33,279 nt of DNA, taken from assembly GCA_934692665.1 (NCBI GenBank), contig CAKUUG010000017.1, positions 1 through 33,279 on the forward strand. The letters are read 5' to 3'. Position numbers and translations under genes: made by a program. Below, one piece after another: positions 24,027-31,647 of the stretch. The first letter of the stretch is position 1, and each line of letters opens with the position of its first letter. The stretch is from an uncultured Candidatus Melainabacteria bacterium. Lineage in GTDB: Bacteria; Cyanobacteriota; Vampirovibrionia; Gastranaerophilales; Gastranaerophilaceae. Below the pieces are notes generated by a model. It did not search any database. It was not told the DNA's origin and was given only the letters and a program-made list of their open reading frames with translations.

Positions 24027-24656
24027 TTAAAAACCGTTTTCTTTCAGAAATTCTAATGTGATTTTCGATTTTTCTTCTTTTTTTTGTGTAAACTTTTGCA
24101 CATATTTTGCAAACAAATCATATTCAATATTTACTATATCATTAATTTTTAGATTTTTTAAATTTGTTTCTTTTTGCGTCAAAGGTATCAAAGAAACCCC
24201 AAACTCATCTTCTGAAACATCTGTCACAGTAAGGCTTGTGCCATTTATTGCAATTGAACCTTTTTTTATTATCAAATCTGTATTGCAAGAAAATTTTATT
24301 CTTTTTGAAAAACCATCCTCGATTATGTTTTTTACTTTTGCAACAGTATCAACATGCCCTGAAACAATATGCCCATCCAAGCGGGAATTTAGCTGCATAG
24401 CTCTTTCAAGATTCACCACATCGCCGTTTTTCAGGTTTTTTAAATTTGTTAATTCAAGAGTCTCTTTCATAATATCAGAAGATATTGTATTGTTTTCGAG
24501 TGATTTTACAGTCAAACAAACCCCATTTACAGAAATGGAATCGCCGATTTTTATTTCTTTTATATCAAAAGGGCAAAAATAAGAAACAATAGCACCCGAA
24601 GATGTTATCTTCAATTCTTTTATTGTGGCAATTTTTTCTATTAAACCTGTGAACAT
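24027..24656 (-). CDS. ribE: Riboflavin synthase alpha subunit
   Basis: The 209-residue enzyme dismutates two 6,7-dimethyl-8-ribityllumazines to riboflavin. It starts with the invariant MFTGLIE and has two lumazine-binding repeats: GDSISVNGVCLTV in the first, and GHIVSGHVDTV with KGSIAINGTSLTVTD in the second. An in-frame TTG 6 codons upstream is rejected because MFTGL is the family start. It leads the unit ribE-ribBA-unknown. No Shine-Dalgarno and no FMN riboswitch precede it; a TATAGT box ends 6 nt before the ATG. ribH, needed for the pathway, is elsewhere. Confidence 0.95.
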   Translation of the reverse strand: MFTGLIEKIATIKELKITSSGAIVSYFCPFDIKEIKIGDSISVNGVCLTVKSLENNTISSDIMKETLELTNLKNLKNGDVVNLERAMQLNSRLDGHIVSGHVDTVAKVKNIIEDGFSKRIKFSCNTDLIIKKGSIAINGTSLTVTDVSEDEFGVSLIPLTQKETNLKNLKINDIVNIEYDLFAKYVQKFTQKKEEKSKITLEFLKENGF

Positions 24657-24662
24657 AGCTTC

Positions 24663-24671
24663 ACTATAGCA
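24663..24671 (-). promoter_or_regulatory. Candidate leaderless extended -10 promoter of ribE
   Basis: Minus-strand TGC-TATAGT (24671 to 24663) is separated from the ribE ATG by 6 nt and begins within 6 nt of the preceding terminator stem. No good -35 is visible; the extended -10 could compensate. Confidence 0.6.
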
Positions 24672-24703
24672 CAAAAATAGCCTATAAGAAATTATAGGCT
24701 ATT
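24671..24703 (-). terminator. Terminator of the 60-residue protein gene
   Basis: A perfect 12-bp stem (24676-24687 with 24692-24703, core AGCCTATAA) with a 4-nt loop ends in UUUUU on the minus strand, 6 nt after the stop codon. Confidence 0.9.
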
Positions 24704-24709
24704 TATTGT

Positions 24710-24892
24710 TTAAGCATAAAAATCTAGTTTCTGAGCAACTTGTGAATTTTTAACGCTAGGGCTAAGTTCACGAGATGAAGAAACAAAAGTGTTCAATGCT
24801 TTTGTTTCATTGTTCATTTGGTTTCTTGCTGAAAATGAAACAGGTGCAACAGAATTCATCATGTTTGTTGCCATAGAAATTGGTTGAATCAT
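24710..24892 (-). CDS. 60-residue protein of unknown function
   Basis: It is not recognised. The likely start is the ATG at 24892, with GAGGTG just upstream; the frame is open 17 codons further but those lack a better site. The sequence MIQPISMATNMMNSVAPVSF is followed by a polar region rich in Ser, Asn and Lys, with no membrane segment. It has its own strong terminator, which supports a real short gene. It lies between the diguanylate cyclase and ribE. Confidence 0.6.
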   Translation of the reverse strand: MIQPISMATNMMNSVAPVSFSARNQMNNETKALNTFVSSSRELSPSVKNSQVAQKLDFYA

Positions 24893-24981
24893 ATTCACCT
24901 CACTATTTACACATTTACTTTTGGTACAAATAAATTCTACCACTTATTTAAAACAAATGAAAGAAAAAAATTGCTAGTAAA

Positions 24982-26598
24982 TTACTCGTCTATTTTAAAT
25001 TCTACTTGTTCAACTTTTTTGCAGCCGTCTTTGTAATACAAAGAAACAGTATTTTTGCCATTGTGTTTAGAATGATACAACGCTGTATCTGCTGCATTAA
25101 TCAATTCTTTTGGGTCTTGTGCATCTACCAAATACTGAGCAACTCCAACAGAAACAGTAGGAGAAAGAACTTCTGTTTCGTTTACTTGGACAGCAATTTT
25201 TGAGATGTTTTTTCTTATTCTTTCTGCAATCGTGACTGCGTTTTCTTTGTCTGTTTCAGGCAAAATAACAACAAACTCTTCTCCGCCGTAACGAGCTGGG
25301 ATATCGACTTTTCTGACTGTTTCTTGCAAAGTTGCCGCAAGCCTTTTCAGTATTGTATCACCAATCAAATGCCCGTATGTATCATTTATGCGTTTAAAAT
25401 TGTCTATATCCATCATAACGAGTGATACATTACGTTTGTATCTTTGGCATCTTCTGATTTCATTTTCCAACAGTGTATAAAAATGACGATAAATGTACAA
25501 TTTTGTCATGCCATCTTTTGTTGCCAGCTCATACAATTTTGCATTGTCTATTGCAATAGCTGCTTGATTTGCCAAAGATTCAATAAACTCAAGGTCTTTT
25601 TGGTCAAAGAGTTTATTGTGCTTTTTGTTTGTTATATTAATAACACCGATGACTTCACCTTTTGCAACCAAAGGCACGCACAACAAAGATTTTGTGTTTG
25701 ATAAAACTTCTTTTGTAATGAAACGAGGGTCAGCAGAGCCTAGGTTTGTGATTATTGGTTTTCTTTCCAAAAATACAGTACCTGCAATTCCTTCTCCAAT
25801 ACCGATTTTTGCACATTGGACAGCACCGTTGTTGATTGCTTCTTCCAGCTTTTTGTCTGCCAAACCGGAAACAATCCTCACCTGCAAAGCATTTAGAGAA
25901 TAATCATACAGCATTAAAGAGCCTTTTTCAGCATCCAAAGTCACAAGAGCCTTTGAAATGATTATTTGTAAAAGTCTTTTTAAATCATCAATAAAATTAA
26001 CTGCTTGAGAAATATTGTACAAAATAGAAATATTGTGCAAAGACTTTTGGAGTTGAAGAATTTCTTTGTCGTGTTTTACTTTTTTATAGTATTTTGAAAT
26101 AACAGGCTCAATATAATCAAAAATTTGCTCTAATTTTTCATACATTTCTTCATCAAATTTGTATAGTTCGTTTTCTTTGATTAGCATAATGCAGATTGGT
26201 ATTTGATTGTTTGAATAAAACACTCTTACACACGTAGGGTCATAAACATCCAGATTGTTTTTTTCTAAAAAAGTGTTGTATATTTGTTTTCCAAACTCGT
26301 CTTTCATCCTAATCAAGCGAACAGTATTTGCAACATCCCAAAAAGCAGAAGCAGTTTCGTCATATTCAAAAAACTCGTTTGTTCTGGTACTTTTGTTTGT
26401 ATAGACACATCTGTATAGCTGATCTTCCAGTAGATATATTGCAATATCTTGGGTTTTTGTAATTTTTATACAAAAATCTTTCAATCTATCCAAAAGTTCA
26501 AAAACATCGTCAGTTTGATTGGCGATAGTGCTAACATCAAACATCATTTTTAGATATTTGATTATACTTTCATTAGAGGAATTTTCAAAATCTGTCAT
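24982..26598 (-). CDS. GAF-GGDEF diguanylate cyclase
   Basis: The 538-residue protein should make cyclic di-GMP. Residues 1-170 are a divergent sensory region of GAF type. A coiled linker (170-195) leads to a clearer GAF domain (about 195-355, with GIGEGIAGTVF and SLLCVPLVAKGEVIGVINI). The catalytic GGDEF domain (360-530) has the active site RYGGEEF (436-442) and the inhibitory I-site RKVD (429-432) at the right distance. No membrane segment, so it is cytoplasmic. A c-di-GMP link to motility is natural given the flagellar genes 4 kb away, but is not shown. It diverges from the methyltransferase gene. Confidence 0.92.
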   Translation of the reverse strand: MTDFENSSNESIIKYLKMMFDVSTIANQTDDVFELLDRLKDFCIKITKTQDIAIYLLEDQLYRCVYTNKSTRTNEFFEYDETASAFWDVANTVRLIRMKDEFGKQIYNTFLEKNNLDVYDPTCVRVFYSNNQIPICIMLIKENELYKFDEEMYEKLEQIFDYIEPVISKYYKKVKHDKEILQLQKSLHNISILYNISQAVNFIDDLKRLLQIIISKALVTLDAEKGSLMLYDYSLNALQVRIVSGLADKKLEEAINNGAVQCAKIGIGEGIAGTVFLERKPIITNLGSADPRFITKEVLSNTKSLLCVPLVAKGEVIGVINITNKKHNKLFDQKDLEFIESLANQAAIAIDNAKLYELATKDGMTKLYIYRHFYTLLENEIRRCQRYKRNVSLVMMDIDNFKRINDTYGHLIGDTILKRLAATLQETVRKVDIPARYGGEEFVVILPETDKENAVTIAERIRKNISKIAVQVNETEVLSPTVSVGVAQYLVDAQDPKELINAADTALYHSKHNGKNTVSLYYKDGCKKVEQVEFKIDE

Positions 26599-26690
26599 GG
26601 CTTAATTCTACCTGTCCTATATAATAATTATAATTGTTAAGCATTCAAAATCTATGAAAAAACACCCTAAATACTACTTTTGGAGGAAAA

Positions 26691-27557
26691 ATGAGCGAAA
26701 TATGTTCAAACTGGTCAACTTGGCTTTCGAAAACCAGATTCAGTTATATGTCAGAAGAACAAAAACAACAGACTCTAAATTGGCTTTTGCTTGTTAGAAA
26801 TCAGGTTTTAGATTTGGCACAGTTAAAAGAAAATATGAAAATCGCTGATTTTGGTTGCGGAAGCGGATTGTTGGGCTTTGGCGTTTTAGAAAGATTCAAA
26901 GACAAAGTTGAACTCATTTTTTCAGACAAATTTGAAGATTGTTTAGATGAATGCAAAAAAATTCTTCAATCTACAAAAACAAACCACAATGTAAAATTTC
27001 TTCAATCTGATTTGGCTTGTATAAAAATGGAAAATAATTATTTGGATAGAGCCTTGACTCGCTCGGTATTGGTGCATATTTTAGATAAAGAAAGTGCGTT
27101 TTGTGAAATTTTTAGAGTATTAAAACCGAATGGAATGTATTGTGCTTTTGAACCTATAATTTCTCAAAATACCAGATATTATGAACTTTTGAAGCAAAAT
27201 GAAATAACATTTTATGAAGAATTTAAAAACGCAGAAAAAGAATTTATGGAAAGAAAAGATGACCCTTTGGTCAATTTTACGGCAGAAACTTTGGACAAAA
27301 ATCTAAGCAATGCAGGGTTTAGCGATGTTTTAATTAATGTTGTTGTTACTCCATCAAAATATTCACCAAATAAAGAAACGATAAAAAACTGGTTTATAAA
27401 TCCTCCTGCACCTGACCAAAAAACAATGAAAGAAAGGTTTTTGGAGTATTTTGAAGAAAAAAAAGTAGACAATTTCATAAAAGAAGTTCAAAACGCCCTT
27501 TCTAATAAAGAAATACAAATAAATTCCAAAATCGCTCTCATCCAAGCCACAAAGTAG
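26691..27557 (+). CDS. Class I SAM-dependent methyltransferase
   Basis: The 288-residue protein has a Rossmann methyltransferase core: motif I ADFGCGSG (52-59), an acidic residue in LIFSDKFED after strand 2, the RALTRSVLVHI strand and the FRVLKPNGMYCAFEP motif (about 141-155). This is the Methyltransf_11/25 group that includes UbiE-like small-molecule enzymes. The C-terminal third (190-288) is helical and unlike UbiE. Substrate unknown. AGG-type site GGAGG lies 7 nt before the ATG. It is followed at 38 nt by an ABC ATPase gene with its own promoter. Confidence 0.85.
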   Translation: MSEICSNWSTWLSKTRFSYMSEEQKQQTLNWLLLVRNQVLDLAQLKENMKIADFGCGSGLLGFGVLERFKDKVELIFSDKFEDCLDECKKILQSTKTNHNVKFLQSDLACIKMENNYLDRALTRSVLVHILDKESAFCEIFRVLKPNGMYCAFEPIISQNTRYYELLKQNEITFYEEFKNAEKEFMERKDDPLVNFTAETLDKNLSNAGFSDVLINVVVTPSKYSPNKETIKNWFINPPAPDQKTMKERFLEYFEEKKVDNFIKEVQNALSNKEIQINSKIALIQATK

Positions 27558-27559
27558 AA

Positions 27560-27588
27560 TTTTCAAAAAGTAGAAGTTTTTATATAAT
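27560..27588 (+). promoter_or_regulatory. Candidate leaderless promoter of the ABC ATPase gene
   Basis: TTTTCA (27560-27565, 4 of 6 to the -35 consensus), 17-nt spacer, consensus TATAAT (27583-27588), then 7 nt to the ATG at 27596. No Shine-Dalgarno is present. Confidence 0.6.
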
Positions 27589-27595
27589 ATTATTT

Positions 27596-28375
27596 ATGGA
27601 AAATTTAATCGAAATAAAAAATCTAGAAAAAATTTATATACCTGAAAAATCTTTTTTAACGCCCAAAAAACCGCCCCAAAAAGTGTTGAATAACATAAAT
27701 TTAAAAATCAACAAAGGCGAAATTGTTTCATTGGTGGGAGAATCAGGATGTGGAAAAACAACACTTGCAAATTGCATTCTAAAACTAATCGAACCAACGA
27801 ATGGCGAGATTTTTTATGAAAATCAAAATATCTTGAAATTCGATAAAAAAGAAACTTTCGAATACCGAAAAAAAATTCAAATGATATTTCAAAATCCTTA
27901 TTCAAGTTTAAATCCAAAAATGAAAATCGAAGAAACTCTTCTAGAACCCCTAAAAATCCACAAAATCAAAAATGAAAAACAAAAAATAGAAGAGATAATT
28001 TCTTTAGTCGGCATTTCAAAAGATGACCTAAAAAAATACCCTCACGAATTTTCAGGCGGACAAAGACAAAGAATCGCAATAGCAAGAGCATTAATCCTAA
28101 AACCGGAATTTATTGTAGCAGATGAACCTGTCAGTGCTTTGGATGTGAGCATTTGTGCAAGCATTATTAATATGCTTCTTGATTTAAAAGAAAAATTAAA
28201 TTTGACCATACTTTTTATTTCTCATGACCTCAATTTGGTTAGATATTTAAGCGACAAAATTGCAGTTATGAACAAAGGCGAAATTGTCGAATACAACTCA
28301 ACTGAAGAAATATTTAACAATCCAAAAAACGAATATACGAAATTTCTTTTGTCGCAAATTAGAACAATAAAATAG
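27596..28375 (+). CDS. Oligopeptide-type ABC transporter ATPase (DppF/OppF-like)
   Basis: The 259-residue ATPase has Walker A GESGCGKT (48-55), Q-loop Gln99 in MIFQNPYSSLNP, signature FSGGQ (152-156), Walker B FIVADEP (172-178) and the H-loop FISHD. The YSSLNP text and the helical-domain length place it in the dipeptide/oligopeptide/nickel subfamily. The short C-terminus lacks most of the zinc/proline-rich tail of Opp proteins. No permease, binding protein or partner ATPase is adjacent, so its membrane partner must be coded elsewhere. It starts from a TATAAT box 7 nt upstream with no Shine-Dalgarno. Confidence 0.9.
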   Translation: MENLIEIKNLEKIYIPEKSFLTPKKPPQKVLNNINLKINKGEIVSLVGESGCGKTTLANCILKLIEPTNGEIFYENQNILKFDKKETFEYRKKIQMIFQNPYSSLNPKMKIEETLLEPLKIHKIKNEKQKIEEIISLVGISKDDLKKYPHEFSGGQRQRIAIARALILKPEFIVADEPVSALDVSICASIINMLLDLKEKLNLTILFISHDLNLVRYLSDKIAVMNKGEIVEYNSTEEIFNNPKNEYTKFLLSQIRTIK

Positions 28376-28434
28376 CAATTTTTTTCTTTGAGTTGTTTTG
28401 TGTGAAATGTCAGCACCAGAAAAAGGAAAAAACC

Positions 28435-29553
28435 ATGCAACTCTCTCTTTCTCAAACAAATTTAAATTTTGAAAAAAGCAAATTTCAATCCAAAAAAGGC
28501 CACAAAAACAAAAAAATCAGAAACAGGGGTGTAAATAGAGCAAATATTGCTTATAACATCGCAACAGTGCCATTAACACTTGTTAGTTCAGGAATTCTTG
28601 GACAAATGAAGAAAATCAAACTAAATGACCAAGAAACCGACAATTTTGCAAAAGCAGTAGACAAAGGTTTAAAGGATTCAAAATTATTCGATAAAGGCGT
28701 TAGAGCTTATACGGTTGAATATGTTGAAGAAGGTTCAGGTTCAATTATTAAAGATACAATTGATGCTCTAAGAAATTTAATACCCGGAAAAAAAGTTGCA
28801 GAAGAAAATATAAAAAAAGCAACAGAAACTGCAACAAAAACTGCAAAAGAAACTCTTTCCGGCATAAAAGAATGCGACAAAAATGCATATGATGCTCTAA
28901 AAGAAGAAATTGGTTGTTCAAAGCCAATTAAAAAACTGGCAAAAAGTCTTGGGGCAAATATGGAAAGAGTTAAAGAACTATTGGCAGATAGTATGGCATC
29001 AATGTTCAAAAGCGGAAATAATGCTTGTTATTTGTCTCATGCAAACAAAATCATCACTCCGGATAAAGTTCTTAGAACATCAGCTTTCCATGAAATGGGC
29101 CATGCACTAAATGCTAACGGCGGAATTATTCTAAAATCGCTACAAAATATGCGTCCGGTAAAATCGCTTGCTCCTTTAGTATTGCTTATTGGATTGGCTA
29201 ACAAAAGAAAAACAACTGATAAAACAAACGAAAACGATTCAAAAATCCAAAAAACAAAAGATTTTGTTAAAAGAAATGCAGGAAAATTGGCTTTCTTAAC
29301 TTATGCACCTATGGTTTTAGAAGAAGGACTTGCATCGCTCAGAGGCGAAAACGTAGCAAGAAAATTGGTAAAAAGCGGTGATTTGTCTAAAGAACTGTTC
29401 AAAAAAGTCAAATTAACAAATGCTTGTGGTTTTGCAACTTATGTTCTCGGTGCAATTAGTGTTGCTCTTGCAACAAAATTGGCAATAAAAGTAAAAGACG
29501 ATATTCAAGCAAAACACGAACAAAAAATTCAAAATAAAAAATCTATGATATAA
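28435..29553 (+). CDS. Membrane-associated HExxH metalloprotease, unknown family
   Basis: The 372-residue protein carries the zinc-protease motif HEMGH (219-223) in AFHEMGHALN; E297 or E298 in LEEGLASLRGE (296-305) is well placed as third ligand, as in gluzincins. Hydrophobic segments lie at about 40-55, 243-255, 284-296 and 332-352, so the active site would sit by the membrane. The N-terminus is very basic (about 15-36, Lys/Arg/Asn-rich). An Ala/Lys/Thr helix region spans about 120-180. It resembles no named family I can identify. The ATG at 28435 is chosen for AAGGA 8 nt upstream; the frame begins earlier at TTG 28393. It lies between the ABC ATPase and apt. Confidence 0.72.
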   Translation: MQLSLSQTNLNFEKSKFQSKKGHKNKKIRNRGVNRANIAYNIATVPLTLVSSGILGQMKKIKLNDQETDNFAKAVDKGLKDSKLFDKGVRAYTVEYVEEGSGSIIKDTIDALRNLIPGKKVAEENIKKATETATKTAKETLSGIKECDKNAYDALKEEIGCSKPIKKLAKSLGANMERVKELLADSMASMFKSGNNACYLSHANKIITPDKVLRTSAFHEMGHALNANGGIILKSLQNMRPVKSLAPLVLLIGLANKRKTTDKTNENDSKIQKTKDFVKRNAGKLAFLTYAPMVLEEGLASLRGENVARKLVKSGDLSKELFKKVKLTNACGFATYVLGAISVALATKLAIKVKDDIQAKHEQKIQNKKSMI

Positions 29554-29554
29554 T
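29546..29554 (+). promoter_or_regulatory. Extended -10 promoter of apt
   Basis: TGA-TATAAT (29546-29554) overlaps the stop codon of the metalloprotease gene. No good -35 is seen. The predicted start near 29561 gives a leader of about 27 nt with AAAAGG before the ATG at 29588. Confidence 0.5.
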
Positions 29555-29587
29555 AGACAGGTTGGAATTAAAAAAGGTTTTTTATAA

Positions 29588-30112
29588 ATGAATAATATAG
29601 AAAAAATAAGAAGTATGATTAGAGATATTCCTGATTTTCCAAAAAAAGGAATATTATTCAAAGACATAACAACTGCAATAAAAGATGCCGAAACCCTAAA
29701 ATTGATTGTTGACGAGATGCACAATGCATTTAAAGAAGAAAAAATCGATTATATTGTAGGGCTTGAATCTCGTGGATTTATTTTTGGCGTGCCATTAGCG
29801 TACAAATTCAACTGCGGTTTTGTTCCAATCAGAAAACCGAACAAACTGCCTGCAGAAACAATTTCTCAAGAATATGAACTCGAATACGGTACAGACAAAA
29901 TCGAAATTCACAAAGATGCTCTTAAAAAAGCAGATAGAGTGTTGATTGTTGACGATTTGCTTGCAACAGGAGGAACAGCTGCTGCTGCATTCAAACTGGT
30001 CGAACAATTGGCAACACCTGTTGGTGCTTGTTTTTTGATTGAATTGTCAGATTTGAAAGGCAAAGAAAAGCTCCCAAAAGAATCAAAAATCGTAAGCCTT
30101 ATTAAATATTAA
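29588..30112 (+). CDS. apt: Adenine phosphoribosyltransferase
   Basis: The 174-residue purine-salvage enzyme joins adenine to PRPP to give AMP. It has the family start IRDIPDFPKKGILFKDIT, GLESRGFIFG, the flexible loop region with YELEYGTD and the PRPP-binding motif VLIVDDLLATGGTAAAA (about 118-134). Length is normal. AAAAGG lies about 10 nt before the ATG. Its stop is only 4 nt from the stop of the convergent fliE, with no terminator between them. Confidence 0.96.
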   Translation: MNNIEKIRSMIRDIPDFPKKGILFKDITTAIKDAETLKLIVDEMHNAFKEEKIDYIVGLESRGFIFGVPLAYKFNCGFVPIRKPNKLPAETISQEYELEYGTDKIEIHKDALKKADRVLIVDDLLATGGTAAAAFKLVEQLATPVGACFLIELSDLKGKEKLPKESKIVSLIKY

Positions 30113-30116
30113 TTTA

Positions 30117-30581
30117 TTAAATACTCATATTTTTAAATTCGTTATAAGCGTTCAACATTTGGTTTCTCAATTGGATTGCCATTTGCATAGCAAGTGCTGA
30201 TTTTTGAGCAGAAATCATTACCTGATGAACGCTTATATCTCCACCTGAAGCAAAAGTTTCTATATCTCTTTCGCTTTGTTTTTGACTTTCGTTCAATTCA
30301 GTAATACCACCTGAAAAACTTTTTCCTATATCACTTGCAAGCTTTGCTGTCGGAGATTGTTGTTCGTTTGTATTTTCACTGATTTTTAGGTCTGCTTTTA
30401 AGGGTTTTGTTTTTGGTGTTTTGTTATTGCCAAAAGAATTAAACACTTCTTCAAAACTCAAATTTCCACTCAATGCTTCGCTGTTTGATTTTATAGAATT
30501 TGAAAATGATTTATTAAATTCAGAAATTGAATTGTCAAAACCATTCATATTAAAATTTGGATTTATTTCAAAATTTGACAT
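30117..30581 (-). CDS. fliE: Flagellar hook-basal body protein FliE
   Basis: FliE links the MS ring to the proximal rod. The C-terminal 50 residues are diagnostic (DISVHQVMISAQKSALAMQMAIQLRNQMLNAY in two contiguous parts). The N-terminal 100 residues are rich in Asn, Ser and Phe and make the protein (154 residues) longer than the usual 100 or so. AAAGGAAG precedes the ATG. It is the last gene of the flagellar unit, 68 nt after flgC, and the gap contains a hairpin. Confidence 0.9.
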   Translation of the reverse strand: MSNFEINPNFNMNGFDNSISEFNKSFSNSIKSNSEALSGNLSFEEVFNSFGNNKTPKTKPLKADLKISENTNEQQSPTAKLASDIGKSFSGGITELNESQKQSERDIETFASGGDISVHQVMISAQKSALAMQMAIQLRNQMLNAYNEFKNMSI

Positions 30582-30609
30582 TTTTCTTCCTTTATCTCTA
30601 AGGTCTTTC

Positions 30610-30638
30610 GTAAGTTAAATCTCATCGATTTAATTTAC
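30610..30638. promoter_or_regulatory. Hairpin in the flgC-fliE gap
   Basis: Twelve bases (30610-30621) pair with 30627-30638 with one G-T or mismatch position and a 5-nt loop. No U tract follows on the minus strand, so it is more likely a processing or stability element than a terminator. Confidence 0.45.
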
Positions 30639-30649
30639 TTTCGCACAGT

Positions 30650-31141
30650 TTATATGTTTATAGCACTTTGTATCATTGTTTTTGTTGTTTGAGCTATAGT
30701 GACATTTGCTTCATAAGCTCTTGAAGCATTTACCATATTGACCATCTCTTCTACAATGTTTACATTTGGCAATTCTACATACCCATCTTTGTCTGCGTCA
30801 GGGTGATTTGGGTCATAGACGATTCTTGTCGGATTGTCGGCATCGGTAACGGAATTTACCATAACGCCTGATGCGATTTGGTTGTTTCCTGCTACAACCC
30901 CACCTCTCAACTGAGGTTCAGATGGCGGGTCAAATTCAACAAATGCATTACCTTGCGGAAAAGTGAAGCCTTTTTTTATTGCCATTTCTTTAAAATTGAC
31001 TTGTTTTTTGTGGTAAACTTCTCTTTCTCCTTTTGCATTGCGTGTAGTATTCACGTTTGCAATATTAGAAGAAACGGTGTCCATTTTAATTCTTTGGGCT
31101 TCCATGCCGGTCGCCGCAACATCAAAAACTCCAAAACTCAT
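30650..31141 (-). CDS. flgC: Flagellar basal-body rod protein FlgC
   Basis: The 163-residue proximal rod subunit has the conserved N-terminal rod motif (VAATGMEAQRIKMDTVSSNIANVNTT region, about 9-34) and the C-terminal heptad region (NVNIVEEMVNMVNASRAYEANV, about 127-148) that form the rod coiled coils. It is slightly longer than E. coli FlgC because of the middle. AAAGGA lies upstream. It is 19 nt after flgB. Like other rod proteins, it is exported by the flagellar type III apparatus and has no signal peptide. Confidence 0.95.
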   Translation of the reverse strand: MSFGVFDVAATGMEAQRIKMDTVSSNIANVNTTRNAKGEREVYHKKQVNFKEMAIKKGFTFPQGNAFVEFDPPSEPQLRGGVVAGNNQIASGVMVNSVTDADNPTRIVYDPNHPDADKDGYVELPNVNIVEEMVNMVNASRAYEANVTIAQTTKTMIQSAINI

Positions 31142-31160
31142 ATTATTCTATCCTTTTTTG

Positions 31161-31628
31161 TTAGCTATTTTGACCTGTTATTATAGATCTAAGTCCTTGG
31201 TATTGTTTGGACATCAAATTTGTCAAAACTTGGTATTGCATACCGTTTTTTGCTTCGTCCATCATTTCTCTTTCGATAGAAACATTGTTGCCATCGCTAT
31301 CTACAGGGTCAGAAATGTCTGCTTCTATATCGATATTAAAGCCCTCTCTTGTTTCTGTAGCCAAAAGAGAAAGCTCTGCCGGACTCTTGCTTTTTAGGGC
31401 TTCTGTCGGATTTTTTTGAAAAAAAGCAGAATTTTGCAGTTTCGCTTGTTCTTTTTCGTCTTCTCGTTTGATAATTTCTCTCAAACTTCCTTCAAAACTT
31501 ACTTCTTTTCTTTGATAATTAGGCGTTAGGGCATTAACAGTGTTTGATGAAATTGCTTTTGAGCGTTCATACAGCCCATCAAGTGCCATTTCTACAATAT
31601 CTTTTGTTCTATTACTAATTATATCCAT
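31161..31628 (-). CDS. flgB: Flagellar basal-body rod protein FlgB
   Basis: The 155-residue rod subunit keeps the N-terminal rod signature in altered form (ISSNTVNALTPNYQRKEVSFEGSL in parts, where NxANxxTPGY is usual) and the C-terminal MSKQYQGLRSIITG segment of FlgB. Position directly before flgC and fliE confirms the call. The middle (about 55-105) is charged and variable. AAGGAT lies 9 nt before the ATG, 19 nt after the kinase gene. Confidence 0.92.
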   Translation of the reverse strand: MDIISNRTKDIVEMALDGLYERSKAISSNTVNALTPNYQRKEVSFEGSLREIIKREDEKEQAKLQNSAFFQKNPTEALKSKSPAELSLLATETREGFNIDIEADISDPVDSDGNNVSIEREMMDEAKNGMQYQVLTNLMSKQYQGLRSIITGQNS

Positions 31629-31647
31629 AATTCTATCCTTATTTTTT

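Noticed and set aside
24058..24582. A 174-codon plus-strand frame opposite ribE
   Set aside because: Lies wholly antisense to a clear riboflavin synthase; no start signal or recognisable domain.
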